Source of the DNA: CAWCKS01 sp963763485
GTDB taxonomy: Bacteria; Pseudomonadota; Alphaproteobacteria; Rhizobiales; Xanthobacteraceae
Length of the DNA: 64,000 nt
NCBI GenBank assembly: GCA_963763485.1
Contig: CAVXOW010000004.1
Span: 62,001 to 126,000, forward strand
Direction: 5' to 3'
Shown: one piece after another, positions 29,605-37,129 of the stretch
Layout of the letters: every line of letters begins with the position of its first letter
Numbering within the stretch: the stretch's first letter is position 1
The notes under the pieces: model-generated
Told to the model about the DNA's origin: nothing
The model's database searches: none
What the model saw: only the letters and a program-made list of their open reading frames with translations
Translations under genes and position numbers: made by a program

Positions 29605-30723
29605 CTACGCGCGATCGATCAGCTCATGCAGGTTGCGATGGAAATGGCCGATTGCGCCTTCGAACAGCCCGAATACGAATGACTCGTTGGCGCCGCTCGC
29701 AAGCCCGTGCTGCGCCGACATCGCCATTTCGCGATCTTCGGCGGCGCCGGCGGTGACGAAGTCACGGCCCTGCTTAATTGCGGTGCGACCATCGTCGTTC
29801 TCCGCCATGCTCGACAGCGTGTAGGTGACGAACCGCGTACGACTGACACTGAGCGGCTCCAGCACCGTCATGATCATGTTGGTCGGAAACGTCGCGATCA
29901 TGACGTTTGGGAAGAGATGATAGACGTGCGTGAGCATGCCTGCGGTGCGGCGCTCGGCAACCGGCACGTTGCGAAGCTTCTCGATCCGGCGATACGGAAA
30001 GCTGATGCGGCTGTTGCGGCCAAAGCTCTCGGTGACGTTCAGGTTGTCATACTGGAGCGGATAGAAGGTCTCCGTGTGCGTCGAGCGGATGTGGTAGCCC
30101 TCAAGAAATCCTTCAGCGACAATCTTCCAGTTGGCATCGAATTCCTGCTGCGTGGTGGTGTAGAGGCGCAGATCGCCGGCGAATAGCGAGGGGATCAGGT
30201 CGAGCGCCGCCGCGTCGCCGTCGCCGTCCTGGGTGACGAAGACCATGCCGCCCTGCTCCACCGTCGCGACCGGCTTCAGCCCATGCGTGCCCTTGTCGAG
30301 ACCGGGAAAGCCGTGCTCGTCGGGGATACCGCGCAACGCGCCATCGATGCCGTAGGTCCAGCCGTGATAGCGGCAGGTCAGCGCCTTCTTGCAACCTGAG
30401 CCCTCGACGACCTGAACACCGCGATGGCGGCAGGCGTTGCGGAACGCGCGCACAACGCCATCGCTACCGCGAATGGCGACGATCGGGGTCAGCGCCGCGT
30501 CGCGGGCGACATAACTGCCAACCTCGGGCAGCGCGGCCGACGGACAGAACGCGGTCGGCACCCGCCGAAAGACCCTTGCGATCTCCGCGTCGAAGCGCGC
30601 TTGCGAGATATAATTCTCGACCGGCTCGCGCCAGATGCCGTCGGCGAGATCCGTAGTCTTGCGGTCGATGTGATCGAGGATGCGCTGGACGATCACCTGC
30701 TCGGTGGCGAGGGCTGATGTCAT
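29605..30723 (-). CDS. Aromatic ring-hydroxylating Rieske oxygenase, alpha subunit
   Basis: The catalytic large subunit of a Rieske-type oxygenase, 372 aa. The [2Fe-2S] ligands are in NACRHRGVQVVEG and LTCRYHGWTYG (C-x-H...C-x2-H). The mononuclear iron site is in NWKIVAEGFLEGYHIRSTHT with two His. The N-terminal RVFRRVPTAFCPSAALPEVG matches alpha subunits of the benzoate/naphthalene class. No beta subunit or reductase gene is adjacent, so it is probably of the alpha-only type using a general electron donor. An enoyl-CoA hydratase gene lies 10 bp upstream on the same strand, so the two are likely co-transcribed. Confidence 0.93.
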   Translation of the reverse strand: MTSALATEQVIVQRILDHIDRKTTDLADGIWREPVENYISQARFDAEIARVFRRVPTAFCPSAALPEVGSYVARDAALTPIVAIRGSDGVVRAFRNACRHRGVQVVEGSGCKKALTCRYHGWTYGIDGALRGIPDEHGFPGLDKGTHGLKPVATVEQGGMVFVTQDGDGDAAALDLIPSLFAGDLRLYTTTQQEFDANWKIVAEGFLEGYHIRSTHTETFYPLQYDNLNVTESFGRNSRISFPYRRIEKLRNVPVAERRTAGMLTHVYHLFPNVMIATFPTNMIMTVLEPLSVSRTRFVTYTLSSMAENDDGRTAIKQGRDFVTAGAAEDREMAMSAQHGLASGANESFVFGLFEGAIGHFHRNLHELIDRA

Positions 30724-30733
30724 CGTCTCCTCC

Positions 30734-31510
30734 TTACGCCGGACTGCCGTGCCGGCCGACGCCTGACGCGAAGCGGCGCGCGCCGGCTTCGGTCTCGCCG
30801 GTCGCGACGGTTGCGAGCCCCAGCCTGAACTCGTTCAGCACTGCCTGCTCCCAGGAAAGCTCCCACTGCTCGATCGCCGACAGCCGGTCGCTGCGCAGTG
30901 CAGCCTGCGGCAGCTTCGCCAACTGATGGGCGAGTTCAAGCGCCGATGTGAGTGCCTGCCCGGGCTCGGCGAGCCGGTTGGCAAGTCCGATGCGCTCGGC
31001 CTCCGCGCCGGATACACCGCGGCCGGTCAAGATCAGGTCCATGGCCCGGCTGTGACCGATCAGCCGCGGCAAGCGGATTGTGCCGAGGTCCATCAGCGGC
31101 ACGCCGAAGCGACGGCAGTAGACGCCGAACGTCGCGTCGCGCGCGGCGACCCGCAGGTCGCACCACAGCGCGAGCTCCAGCCCGCCGGCGACGGCATGAC
31201 CTTCGACCGCGGCGATGACGGGCTTGCCGAGCTTGAAGCGCGACGGCCCCATCGGCGCATCGCCCTGCTCGATACGGTGATCGCGGCGGCCGGCCGCGGT
31301 TTCCTTCAGGTCGAAGCCGGCGCAGAAGGTGCCTCCGGCACCGGTGAACACCGCAACCTTAAGGTCGCGATCTGCATCGAAGCGGCGAAAACTTTCGGCG
31401 AGCGCCCGCGCGGTCGCAGGGTTGACTGCGTTGCGCGCCGCGGGGCGATTGATGGTGACGATGGCGACGGGGCCATCGGTTTCGTAGCGGACGGGATCTT
31501 GGTCGGACAT
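30734..31510 (-). CDS. Enoyl-CoA hydratase/isomerase family protein
   Basis: A crotonase-fold enzyme of 258 aa that acts on acyl-CoA thioesters. The oxyanion-hole blocks are seen as GTFCAGFDLKE and KPVIAAVEGHAVAGGLELAL. The usual second catalytic Glu region is VYCRRFGVPLMDLGTIRLPR, where the residue that is Glu in classic hydratases is not clearly conserved, so isomerase, hydrolase or decarboxylase activity is possible. C-terminal helices match the family. It is the first gene of a two-gene unit with the Rieske oxygenase, and it faces a LysR gene across a palindromic operator. Confidence 0.93.
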   Translation of the reverse strand: MSDQDPVRYETDGPVAIVTINRPAARNAVNPATARALAESFRRFDADRDLKVAVFTGAGGTFCAGFDLKETAAGRRDHRIEQGDAPMGPSRFKLGKPVIAAVEGHAVAGGLELALWCDLRVAARDATFGVYCRRFGVPLMDLGTIRLPRLIGHSRAMDLILTGRGVSGAEAERIGLANRLAEPGQALTSALELAHQLAKLPQAALRSDRLSAIEQWELSWEQAVLNEFRLGLATVATGETEAGARRFASGVGRHGSPA

Positions 31511-31562
31511 GCCGCCATGGTGAACCTGTCTCGCGCCAACGCAAGAGAAACTGACTTCTGCT

Positions 31563-31583
31563 CGGATGAATGCTATTCATCCG
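31563..31583. promoter_or_regulatory. Likely LysR-type operator (T-N11-A palindrome)
   Basis: CGGATGAAT and ATTCATCCG are perfect 9-bp arms around GCT. The centre TGAATGCTATTCA has the T-N11-A spacing of LysR-type boxes. The site lies in the divergent gap between the enoyl-CoA hydratase gene and a LysR regulator gene, the normal position for such an operator. It implies that the regulator controls the hydratase and Rieske oxygenase unit. Confidence 0.65.
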
Positions 31584-31664
31584 TCCCTGCGAGCATAGCG
31601 AAGCAATCCAGGGCAGGCATACCGGGCTCTGGATTGCTTCGTCGCTTCGCTCCTCGCAATGACG
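31582..31664. repeat. Bradyrhizobium-type repeat with GAAGCAATCC/GGATTGCTTC arms
   Basis: An inverted repeat of about 83 bp. GCGAAGCAATCCAG pairs with CTGGATTGCTTCG, and the ends CGTCCCTGCGAG and CTCGCAATGACG pair imperfectly. The element type is widespread in Bradyrhizobium intergenic DNA. Here it abuts the LysR-type operator and separates it from the regulator gene. Confidence 0.8.
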
Positions 31665-31678
31665 AGCGGAAGAACGGA

Positions 31679-32650
31679 ATGGCTCGCAGCCCTTCAACCA
31701 GGAAGGCGCGACCGGCGCGGCCAAGGGCTTCACTGCTTGAAGCCGTGCTGCCGGCGATTGCGGCAGCCTCAATTCGCCCGGCGCAGCTGCTGGCACTGCA
31801 GGCGTTCGACGTCGCGGCCCGCACCGGCAGTTTTCGCGACGCTGCGCAGTCGCTTAACCTCACACCCTCGGCGATCAGCCACCGTATCCGCAATCTCGAG
31901 ACCTCGCTGGGCACCGCGCTGTTCACGCGAACCCATCGCGCGGTCGAGCTCAATGCCGACGGCAAACGACTGGCCGCCGCGACCGGCAAGGCGTTTGCCG
32001 AGCTGGCGCGGGTCGGCACGCCGATTCCCGACCGATCGCGACGGTTGCGGCTGCGGCTAAAAGTGCTGCCGACCTTTGCGTCGGCCTGGCTGATCCCGCG
32101 CATGGCGGATTTCATCAACCGCCATCCCGATGTCGACGTCGCGATCGAGACCTCGAGCCGCAATGTCGACTTCGACACCGAAGCGTTCGATGCCGGCATC
32201 AGCGTCGGCAATGCGGAGGATTTTCGTGGGCTTGCCGCAGACCATCTCACCGATATCAAGACGACGCCGGTGGCCTCGCCTGCACTGGTCAAGCGCCTGC
32301 GGCTGCGACAGCCGGAAGACCTGCAGCGCGCGGCGCTGATCGAGGTCACGACCTTTCCCGCGGCCTGGCGGCTGTGGCTGAAGCATGCCGGAGTTGGCGC
32401 ACTCAAGCCCAGGCGCACCATTTCGGTCGACAGCTTTGTCGCCTCGATGCAGGCCGCCGAACAAGGCGCCGGCGTGGCGCTTGGGCTTGAGCCGTTCGCG
32501 ATCGAGCGCGAGCGATCCGGCGCGATCGCACGGCCGCTGGGGCTCGCCTACCCGACCGGCAGCTACTGGCTGGTGTATCCGAAGGGACGGGGGCGCAATC
32601 GCGCGCTGGAAGCTTTCAGACGCTGGCTGCTGGCTGAGCTCAAGAAATGA
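31679..32650 (+). CDS. LysR-type transcriptional regulator (GcvA-like)
   Basis: A DNA-binding regulator of 323 aa. The winged helix-turn-helix is clear: ALQAFDVAARTGSFRDAAQS followed by LNLTPSAISHRIRNLETSLG, then LFTRTHRAVELNADG. The effector-binding domain of the GcvA subgroup follows (LRLRLKVLPTFASAWLIPRM). About 30 basic and Ala-rich residues precede the HTH, so a start downstream of 31679 is possible. It is divergent from the hydratase and Rieske oxygenase unit with a T-N11-A palindrome between, so it most likely regulates that unit. Confidence 0.93.
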   Translation: MARSPSTRKARPARPRASLLEAVLPAIAAASIRPAQLLALQAFDVAARTGSFRDAAQSLNLTPSAISHRIRNLETSLGTALFTRTHRAVELNADGKRLAAATGKAFAELARVGTPIPDRSRRLRLRLKVLPTFASAWLIPRMADFINRHPDVDVAIETSSRNVDFDTEAFDAGISVGNAEDFRGLAADHLTDIKTTPVASPALVKRLRLRQPEDLQRAALIEVTTFPAAWRLWLKHAGVGALKPRRTISVDSFVASMQAAEQGAGVALGLEPFAIERERSGAIARPLGLAYPTGSYWLVYPKGRGRNRALEAFRRWLLAELKK

Positions 32651-32664
32651 GCGGGCGCGCCAAA

Positions 32665-32919
32665 TCAATTCGGCCGCTGACGCAATTCGCCGATCGCTTC
32701 GAGGTCTGGCAACAGCAACCGTTCGTTCCGCTCGGCGGGGCCATCCATCGCATCGCCGATGAGTTCGCGCATCCGGAACACCAGCGCCAGCGTCGCCCGT
32801 GCAGAGGCAACCGTCGGCGTGCTTGCCACCTGTACCTCGGCGTCAGTCAAGTCGACGATTTCGCCGGCGAACGCTTCCAGCAAGCGCATCAGCTCGGCCG
32901 GCGGTTCCCAACTCTTCAC
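32665..32919 (-). CDS. Small hypothetical protein downstream of the sigma factor
   Basis: An 84-aa soluble, mostly helical, acidic protein starting at a GTG. It contains LMRLLEAFAGEIVDLTDAEV and ALVFRMRELIGDAMDGPAER, and has no signal peptide, membrane segment or known motif that I recognise. It begins 2 bp after the sigma-factor stop, so the two are translationally coupled. Its position suggests that it regulates or assists the sigma factor, but it does not resemble membrane anti-sigma factors. It was recognised as separate because its frame continues a different frame of the broken sigma gene. Confidence 0.6.
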   Translation of the reverse strand: MKSWEPPAELMRLLEAFAGEIVDLTDAEVQVASTPTVASARATLALVFRMRELIGDAMDGPAERNERLLLPDLEAIGELRQRPN

Positions 32920-32921
32920 AG

Positions 32922-33504
32922 TCAGCTCCAATCGAAATCGGCGCGCAGCAGCGCGCGGCGCATGCGCTTGCGCGTCGTGTCGTATTCGCGCTCCGACAGT
33001 CCGTAGGTCTCGCAGATTTCGGCTGCGGTCAGTCCGTCGGCGAGCCCCGTGATGATCTTCAGCGCCGCATAGTCGCCGGCAAACAGGTCGTGAATATCGG
33101 ACAATGCTTGCGCCGCTGCGACTACGCGCTCCGGATCCGGGCTCGCGGCACCGACCTCGCCGGCGGGCGCGTCGGCGGCATCGGCACCGCGGACGAGCAC
33201 CCTCGACTTCACGGACCTCGTGCCGCCAGTGATCGTTGCAAATGCTGCGCATGACGCCCGACAGGAACGCCAGGATCGATACGCCCGGCGGCCATTTGCG
33301 TGATCCGTCGAGCGCACGCGCAATCGCCTCCTGCAGGACGTCGGCCCAGCTCAACGTATCGGGCATGCCACGGGTCCACAGCCGCGCCAGCGCGTTGAGC
33401 CGCATCAACTCGGCATTGGACAGCAAGCCAAGCGCGGCGGCGACGTCGCGCGAGGGCTCCTCTGCGGCGATCGGGCTCGGGGCAGTTATGGTCGGACGTT
33501 CCAT
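32922..33504 (-). CDS. ECF-like sigma-70 family factor, frameshifted as sequenced
   Basis: A short RNA polymerase sigma factor of about 190 aa. Region 2 is seen as LSWADVLQEAIARALDGSRK and LSGVMRSICNDHWRHEV. Region 4, with its helix-turn-helix, is GLTAAEICETYGLSEREYDT followed by RKRMRRALL. The halves are in different frames. Removing one base near 33210 joins RHEVRKSRVLVRGADAADAP. The start is MERPTITAP at 33504. It is divergent from a PCMT-like methyltransferase gene and is followed at 2 bp by an 84-aa partner gene. No membrane anti-sigma gene is adjacent. Confidence 0.82.
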
Positions 33505-33623
33505 TCCATCCAGTATGCGCTCGGGAACGGCGTGCGCGGACAGCGCTCGGAAAAATTTTTGTAAATGTCCGCCGGATGCCCCGCCCGCCGCATATGCGGT
33601 GGGAATCCAAGATGGAGGATGGA

Positions 33624-34553
33624 ATGCGGGCTGAACTCGTCGCGCAGCGCGCCTGGTATGCACAGGACCTGGCGCTGCGGGCACCGATCCGCCGCAACCC
33701 GGCGGTCACCGAAGCCTTCGCCGCCGTGCCGCGCGAAAGGTTTCTCGGTCCCGGCCCCTGGCGCCTGCTACCGGACATGCACCCGGAGCTGCCGTTCATG
33801 ACGCCCGACAGCGACCCGGCCTGGGTCTATCACGACGTGCTGGTCACGATCGACGCTGCGCGCGGTCTCAACAACGGCATGCCGAGCTTTTGGGCGAAGA
33901 ACTTCGACCAACTCGAGTTGAAGCGCGGCCAACGCGTGCTGCAGGTCGGCGCCGGTACGGGCTACTACAGTGCGGTGCTGGCGGAGACCGTTGGCGCCGG
34001 TGGACACGTTACTGCGGTCGAATTCGACGCAATGCTCGCGGACAGAGCGCGCGACAATCTCGCCGCCTGGAACAACGTCGATGTCGTCAACGGGGATGGC
34101 CAGAGCCACGATGCCGGCGAAGTCGACATGATCGTGGTGTTCGCGGGCGCGACGCATCCGGCGCCGCTGTGGCTCGATCGGCTGAAGCCCGGCGGGCAAT
34201 TGTTGATGCCGCTGACGTCAACCCGCTGGTTCGGTTTTCTTCTGCTCGCGACACGGCCCGAGGCGCACGACGCATCGCTGATCGTGTTGCCCGAGGCGCG
34301 CAATGCTGACCGCTTTGATGCGCGCTCGATCGGCGGCGTTGGCATCTTTCCCTGCGCCGGCGGCAGGGATCAAGACGCCGCCGCGCGGCTCGACAAGGCG
34401 ATCGACCAGCTGCTGCGCGATGCACCGCGCGGCCGAACGCTGCCGGAGATTCCAATCGAGGCGCTGCATCGCGGCGATCCGCCTGACGATGCAACGGATC
34501 GCGTCTGGTACGCCGGGCCAGGTTTTTGGCTCGAACGCAAGGCAACGACGTGA
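33624..34553 (+). CDS. Protein-L-isoaspartate O-methyltransferase-like protein
   Basis: A SAM-dependent methyltransferase of about 309 aa related to PCMT, which repairs isoaspartyl residues in aged proteins. The SAM-binding motif I is RVLQVGAGTGYYSAVLAETV, with the acidic loop AVEFDAMLADRARDNLAAW. The N-terminal VTEAFAAVPRERFLGPGPWR matches the PCMT lead. The canonical post-I motif is diverged and the C-terminus longer, so it may act on another substrate. The start at 33624 has GGAGG five bases upstream. Earlier in-frame ATGs exist at 33576 and 33612. It is divergent from the sigma-factor gene. Confidence 0.85.
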   Translation: MRAELVAQRAWYAQDLALRAPIRRNPAVTEAFAAVPRERFLGPGPWRLLPDMHPELPFMTPDSDPAWVYHDVLVTIDAARGLNNGMPSFWAKNFDQLELKRGQRVLQVGAGTGYYSAVLAETVGAGGHVTAVEFDAMLADRARDNLAAWNNVDVVNGDGQSHDAGEVDMIVVFAGATHPAPLWLDRLKPGGQLLMPLTSTRWFGFLLLATRPEAHDASLIVLPEARNADRFDARSIGGVGIFPCAGGRDQDAAARLDKAIDQLLRDAPRGRTLPEIPIEALHRGDPPDDATDRVWYAGPGFWLERKATT

Positions 34554-34774
34554 GCGCAAGCTGCTGCTACATATTCTCCGCGCTTCGACTCCGCGTTATT
34601 TCGCCGTAAGCTTTATCCCACGCCAATCGACTGTGACTTTTCTCACATAATTTGCGACGGCGACGGCGTAGAGCGGGTCGTCATGCGTCCGGATTTGCCC
34701 GCTTCCGCGGAGCACGCACGCACGCGTACGATCAACACGCAAGCGGGCGAACCCAACTTGCGAGGAGGAAGAAT

Positions 34775-35263
34775 ATGACACGCACTCACAAGCTGCTCGG
34801 CGCGGCTGCGGCCGTGCTGATGATGGTCGCGACCTCGACGGCGCCGGCGAAAGCGCAGTTCGCGGGCGGCGGCGAAGACATGATGACCCAGATGGCGCCG
34901 ATGCTGAACATGATGAAGGCGAAGATGGGCAAGAAGCGTTTCGGCATGCTCATGCAGACCATGGGCCCGATGATGTCGAAGATGATGGATGGCTCGGGTG
35001 GCGGCTTCGGCGGCATGAATTTCGGCGGCCTCAGTGGCGGAAACTTCGGCGGCCTCGGTGGCGGCTATAGCGCGCCCTATGCCGGCTCGCCCTCGATCGG
35101 CGGCGACTACGGCACGACTTATGCCGGCAGCGGCTTGCCCTTCGTCGGCAGCGTCGATGGCTTCAACGCCGGCGACATGATGGGCATGATCCCGCAGCTG
35201 ATGAGCCTCGCCAACATTGGCGGCACCGGCCATCACCGCAGGCACGCACATCACAAGAGCTGA
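34775..35263 (+). CDS. Exported Met-, Gly- and His-rich protein
   Basis: A 162-aa secreted protein with a clean signal peptide ending TSTAPAKAQ. The mature part starts with a Met-rich region (EDMMTQMAPMLNMMKAKMGK, then MLMQTMGPMMSKMMDG). A Gly-rich repeat region follows (GGFGGMNFGGLSGGNFGGLG), then a tail GGTGHHRRHAHHKS. By my count about 22 of 162 residues are Met. Met-rich plus His-rich exported proteins often bind Cu(I) or Cu(II), but this is inference. A strong ribosome site (GAGGAGGAAG) precedes the ATG. The cysteine-rich protein gene starts 16 bp downstream, so the two probably form an operon. Confidence 0.82.
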   Translation: MTRTHKLLGAAAAVLMMVATSTAPAKAQFAGGGEDMMTQMAPMLNMMKAKMGKKRFGMLMQTMGPMMSKMMDGSGGGFGGMNFGGLSGGNFGGLGGGYSAPYAGSPSIGGDYGTTYAGSGLPFVGSVDGFNAGDMMGMIPQLMSLANIGGTGHHRRHAHHKS

Positions 35264-35279
35264 GGCAGCGGAGACGGCA

Positions 35280-35534
35280 ATGGTTGTGACTCGCAAGACG
35301 ACAATCCTGCTGATGAGCATCGCCGCGTTGTCGGCGCTCGCCGCTTCGACTGTCGCGACCCTCGCTGCCGACCCCTACAGCTCGGTCGCGACAGCCGAAC
35401 AGCGCCGCGCCTGCACGCCGGACGTCTATCGTCTCTGCGCAGGCGAAATCCCCAGCGTGTCGGGGATCACCGCCTGTCTGCGACGCAAGAAGGCAAACTT
35501 GAGCGACGCTTGCCGCGCGGTGTTCGAGCAATAG
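35280..35534 (+). CDS. Exported cysteine-rich repeat protein
   Basis: An 84-aa secreted protein. A signal peptide (ILLMSIAALSALAASTVATLAA) is followed by a single small Cys-rich module, ACTPDVYRLCAGEIPSVSGI then TACLRRKKANLSDACRAVFE. The four Cys with the LSxAC ending match the short cysteine-rich repeat first described in GLG1-type proteins and common as single copies in alphaproteobacteria. The molecular role is unknown. It follows the Met-rich protein gene and shares its direction. The start is the ATG at 35280. Confidence 0.78.
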   Translation: MVVTRKTTILLMSIAALSALAASTVATLAADPYSSVATAEQRRACTPDVYRLCAGEIPSVSGITACLRRKKANLSDACRAVFEQ

Positions 35535-35675
35535 GTGGGTTGCTTCGCCGGCGCGGCCGCCGTCCCCGGTTCGGGGCGCGGCGCGGCGATTTACCACGTT
35601 CTTTCAACCGCCGTTAACCGCGCCGCGCGGCGCGCTCCAGTCCTTACCCGATCGTTAAAATCTTGGTGAGGATTT

Positions 35676-35721
35676 GACTTTGAACTCGGTCGCGTCATTT
35701 CAACCGAGTGAGTTCAAAGTC
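35676..35721. repeat. Long inverted repeat in the gap after the Cys-rich protein gene
   Basis: GACTTTGAACTC at 35676 and GAGTTCAAAGTC ending at 35721 are perfect 12-bp arms. Inside them, ACTCGGT and ACCGAGT can also pair, extending the stem with a 4-base bulge. It may be a bidirectional terminator between the plus-strand exported-protein genes and the minus-strand decayed gene, or an operator. It overlaps the small reading frame at 35680-35823. Confidence 0.6.
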
Positions 35722-35823
35722 GTGGCGTTATTTGAAGCTACCGGCCTGCTGCTGGCCCTGCTCTGCCTCTGCGTGTGGATGTTCTCGTCCAGCGCCCCGC
35801 CGGTCGGACACAGGCGCTTTTAG
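35680..35823 (+). CDS. Possible small single-pass membrane protein
   Basis: A 47-codon frame starting at TTG 35680 with GGTGAGG nine bases upstream. It encodes about 20 polar residues, then LFEATGLLLALLCLCVWMFS, a good transmembrane helix, and a short tail SSAPPVGHRRF. A shorter reading from GTG 35722 keeps the helix. I do not recognise the family. The apparent ribosome site and helix make it plausible as a small membrane protein, but the perfect inverted repeat in its first third could instead mean that this is non-coding. Between 35535 and 35862 nothing else is seen. Confidence 0.35.
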   Translation: MNSVASFQPSEFKVVALFEATGLLLALLCLCVWMFSSSAPPVGHRRF

Positions 35824-35862
35824 CTTTCGGGGCACCGGCGCGGTTTCCCCTAGGCCGATCGC

Positions 35863-36991
35863 CTATTTGCGCCCGTGGGTTCGCACTTCGACGAAAGCGT
35901 CGGATGGTTGCGCTGTCGAAGCGCGGCAGAAAACCCATGCCGAGTTCGAACGCCTGTCCATGCGAATGCCATAGCTGCGGTCGTCGGTCTTCTGCACGAC
36001 GATCGGGACATTGGTAGCCTGGAGCCCGCCGAGCACCACCTTGTCGGCGTGCGACGACAAGCCTTGGCCGGTCCGTTGGCGGTGAGCAAGGTGATCTCGC
36101 GCGCATCCTTGACCGGGATGTTGGCCTTGTCGTTGAACGTCGACTTGATCGTGACGTAGGTTGCCCTGTATCCAGAAACGATGCCTTTCACACCGTTGAT
36201 CTCGGCCTTCACCGTGATCCGGCGCCGCGCCTGGCGATCGGATAGCGTTGCTTGACCTGGTCGGTCGTCGTCTTGCAGTTACCCTTCTGATCGTAGTCGG
36301 AGATCAGGCGCTGGCTCTGGCTGTTGTCGCGGTGGACGGGATCGTAGGCGACCCAGGTCAGGATCGCAGTCGATGCCTCACAGAACTTGCCGAGCGTCGC
36401 GTAGGCCCGCGCCATCCTGGTGAAGACCACGCTGGACAGCTTGGTCTTGTCGGTGCCAATCAGCTCGATGGTGTCGGAAAAGTCGGACAGCGATTTCTCG
36501 ACCTCGCCGGACTCCTGGAGCGCGATGGCACGCAGGTAGTGAGCAGTGGAGTTTTGCGGCACGCGCCGGACGTATTCGTCCGCGACCTCGGCGGCCTTCT
36601 GATAGTCGGTCAACTTGAGATAGATGCCGACCGACCGGCGCAGCGCCTCGACCGGCTCGCCGCATGCCAACACGAAGTTAAAGAGCCCCTCGGCCGCCTC
36701 GCGCCGATAACCGATCCGATCGAGCGCAAGCGCAAGGTTGTTGACGCTGGTCTGATCGCAAGGCTCGCGCTTGAGCTCACTCAAATAGCTCCAGACGACT
36801 GGATCGCGCGCGGCGGCCTGCGGAATGCTGATGCCAAGCTTGTCATAGACGCCGCCAAATACCTGGTCCGGATTCTCATCGAGATAGCCGGCCAATGCGA
36901 CCGCCGGCGCAACCTGCAGCAGGATAATCGCTGCCCAGAAGCGCAGCAGCGGAAACGTGAAACATTTGCGACGGATGGACGGGTGATGCAT
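35863..36991 (-). pseudogene. Decayed TPR / retropepsin-like aspartic protease gene
   Basis: The N-terminal 230 or so residues are intact: a signal segment (LLRFWAAIILLQVAPAVALA) and TPR-like helices (DYQKAAEVADEYVRRVPQNS, NSTAHYLRAIALQESGEVEK). From about 36217 downward, pieces of a TIGR02281-type retropepsin domain appear in three frames: VKAEINGVKG, then ATYVTIKSTF, ITLLTANGPAKA, ADKVVLGGLQATNVPIVVQK, FELGMGFLPRFD and VEVRTHGRK. The catalytic Asp-Thr-Gly is still encoded at 36164-36172, but out of frame with the flanking residues. At least four to five indels, both insertions and deletions, are needed within 360 bp, so this looks like real decay or locally very poor sequence. Confidence 0.75.
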
Positions 36992-37129
36992 CGGTCCAGG
37001 CTCGACGACGAAATCTCATAAGTCCGAAAATCGGCGTGCTTGCAACTGCCAAGCGAGGCTCTCGGGACGCGGTTGCGGCGCAGCATGGCAGCACCTATTT
37101 ATTCGAAACCCCGCCAAGGATGTCCGCCA

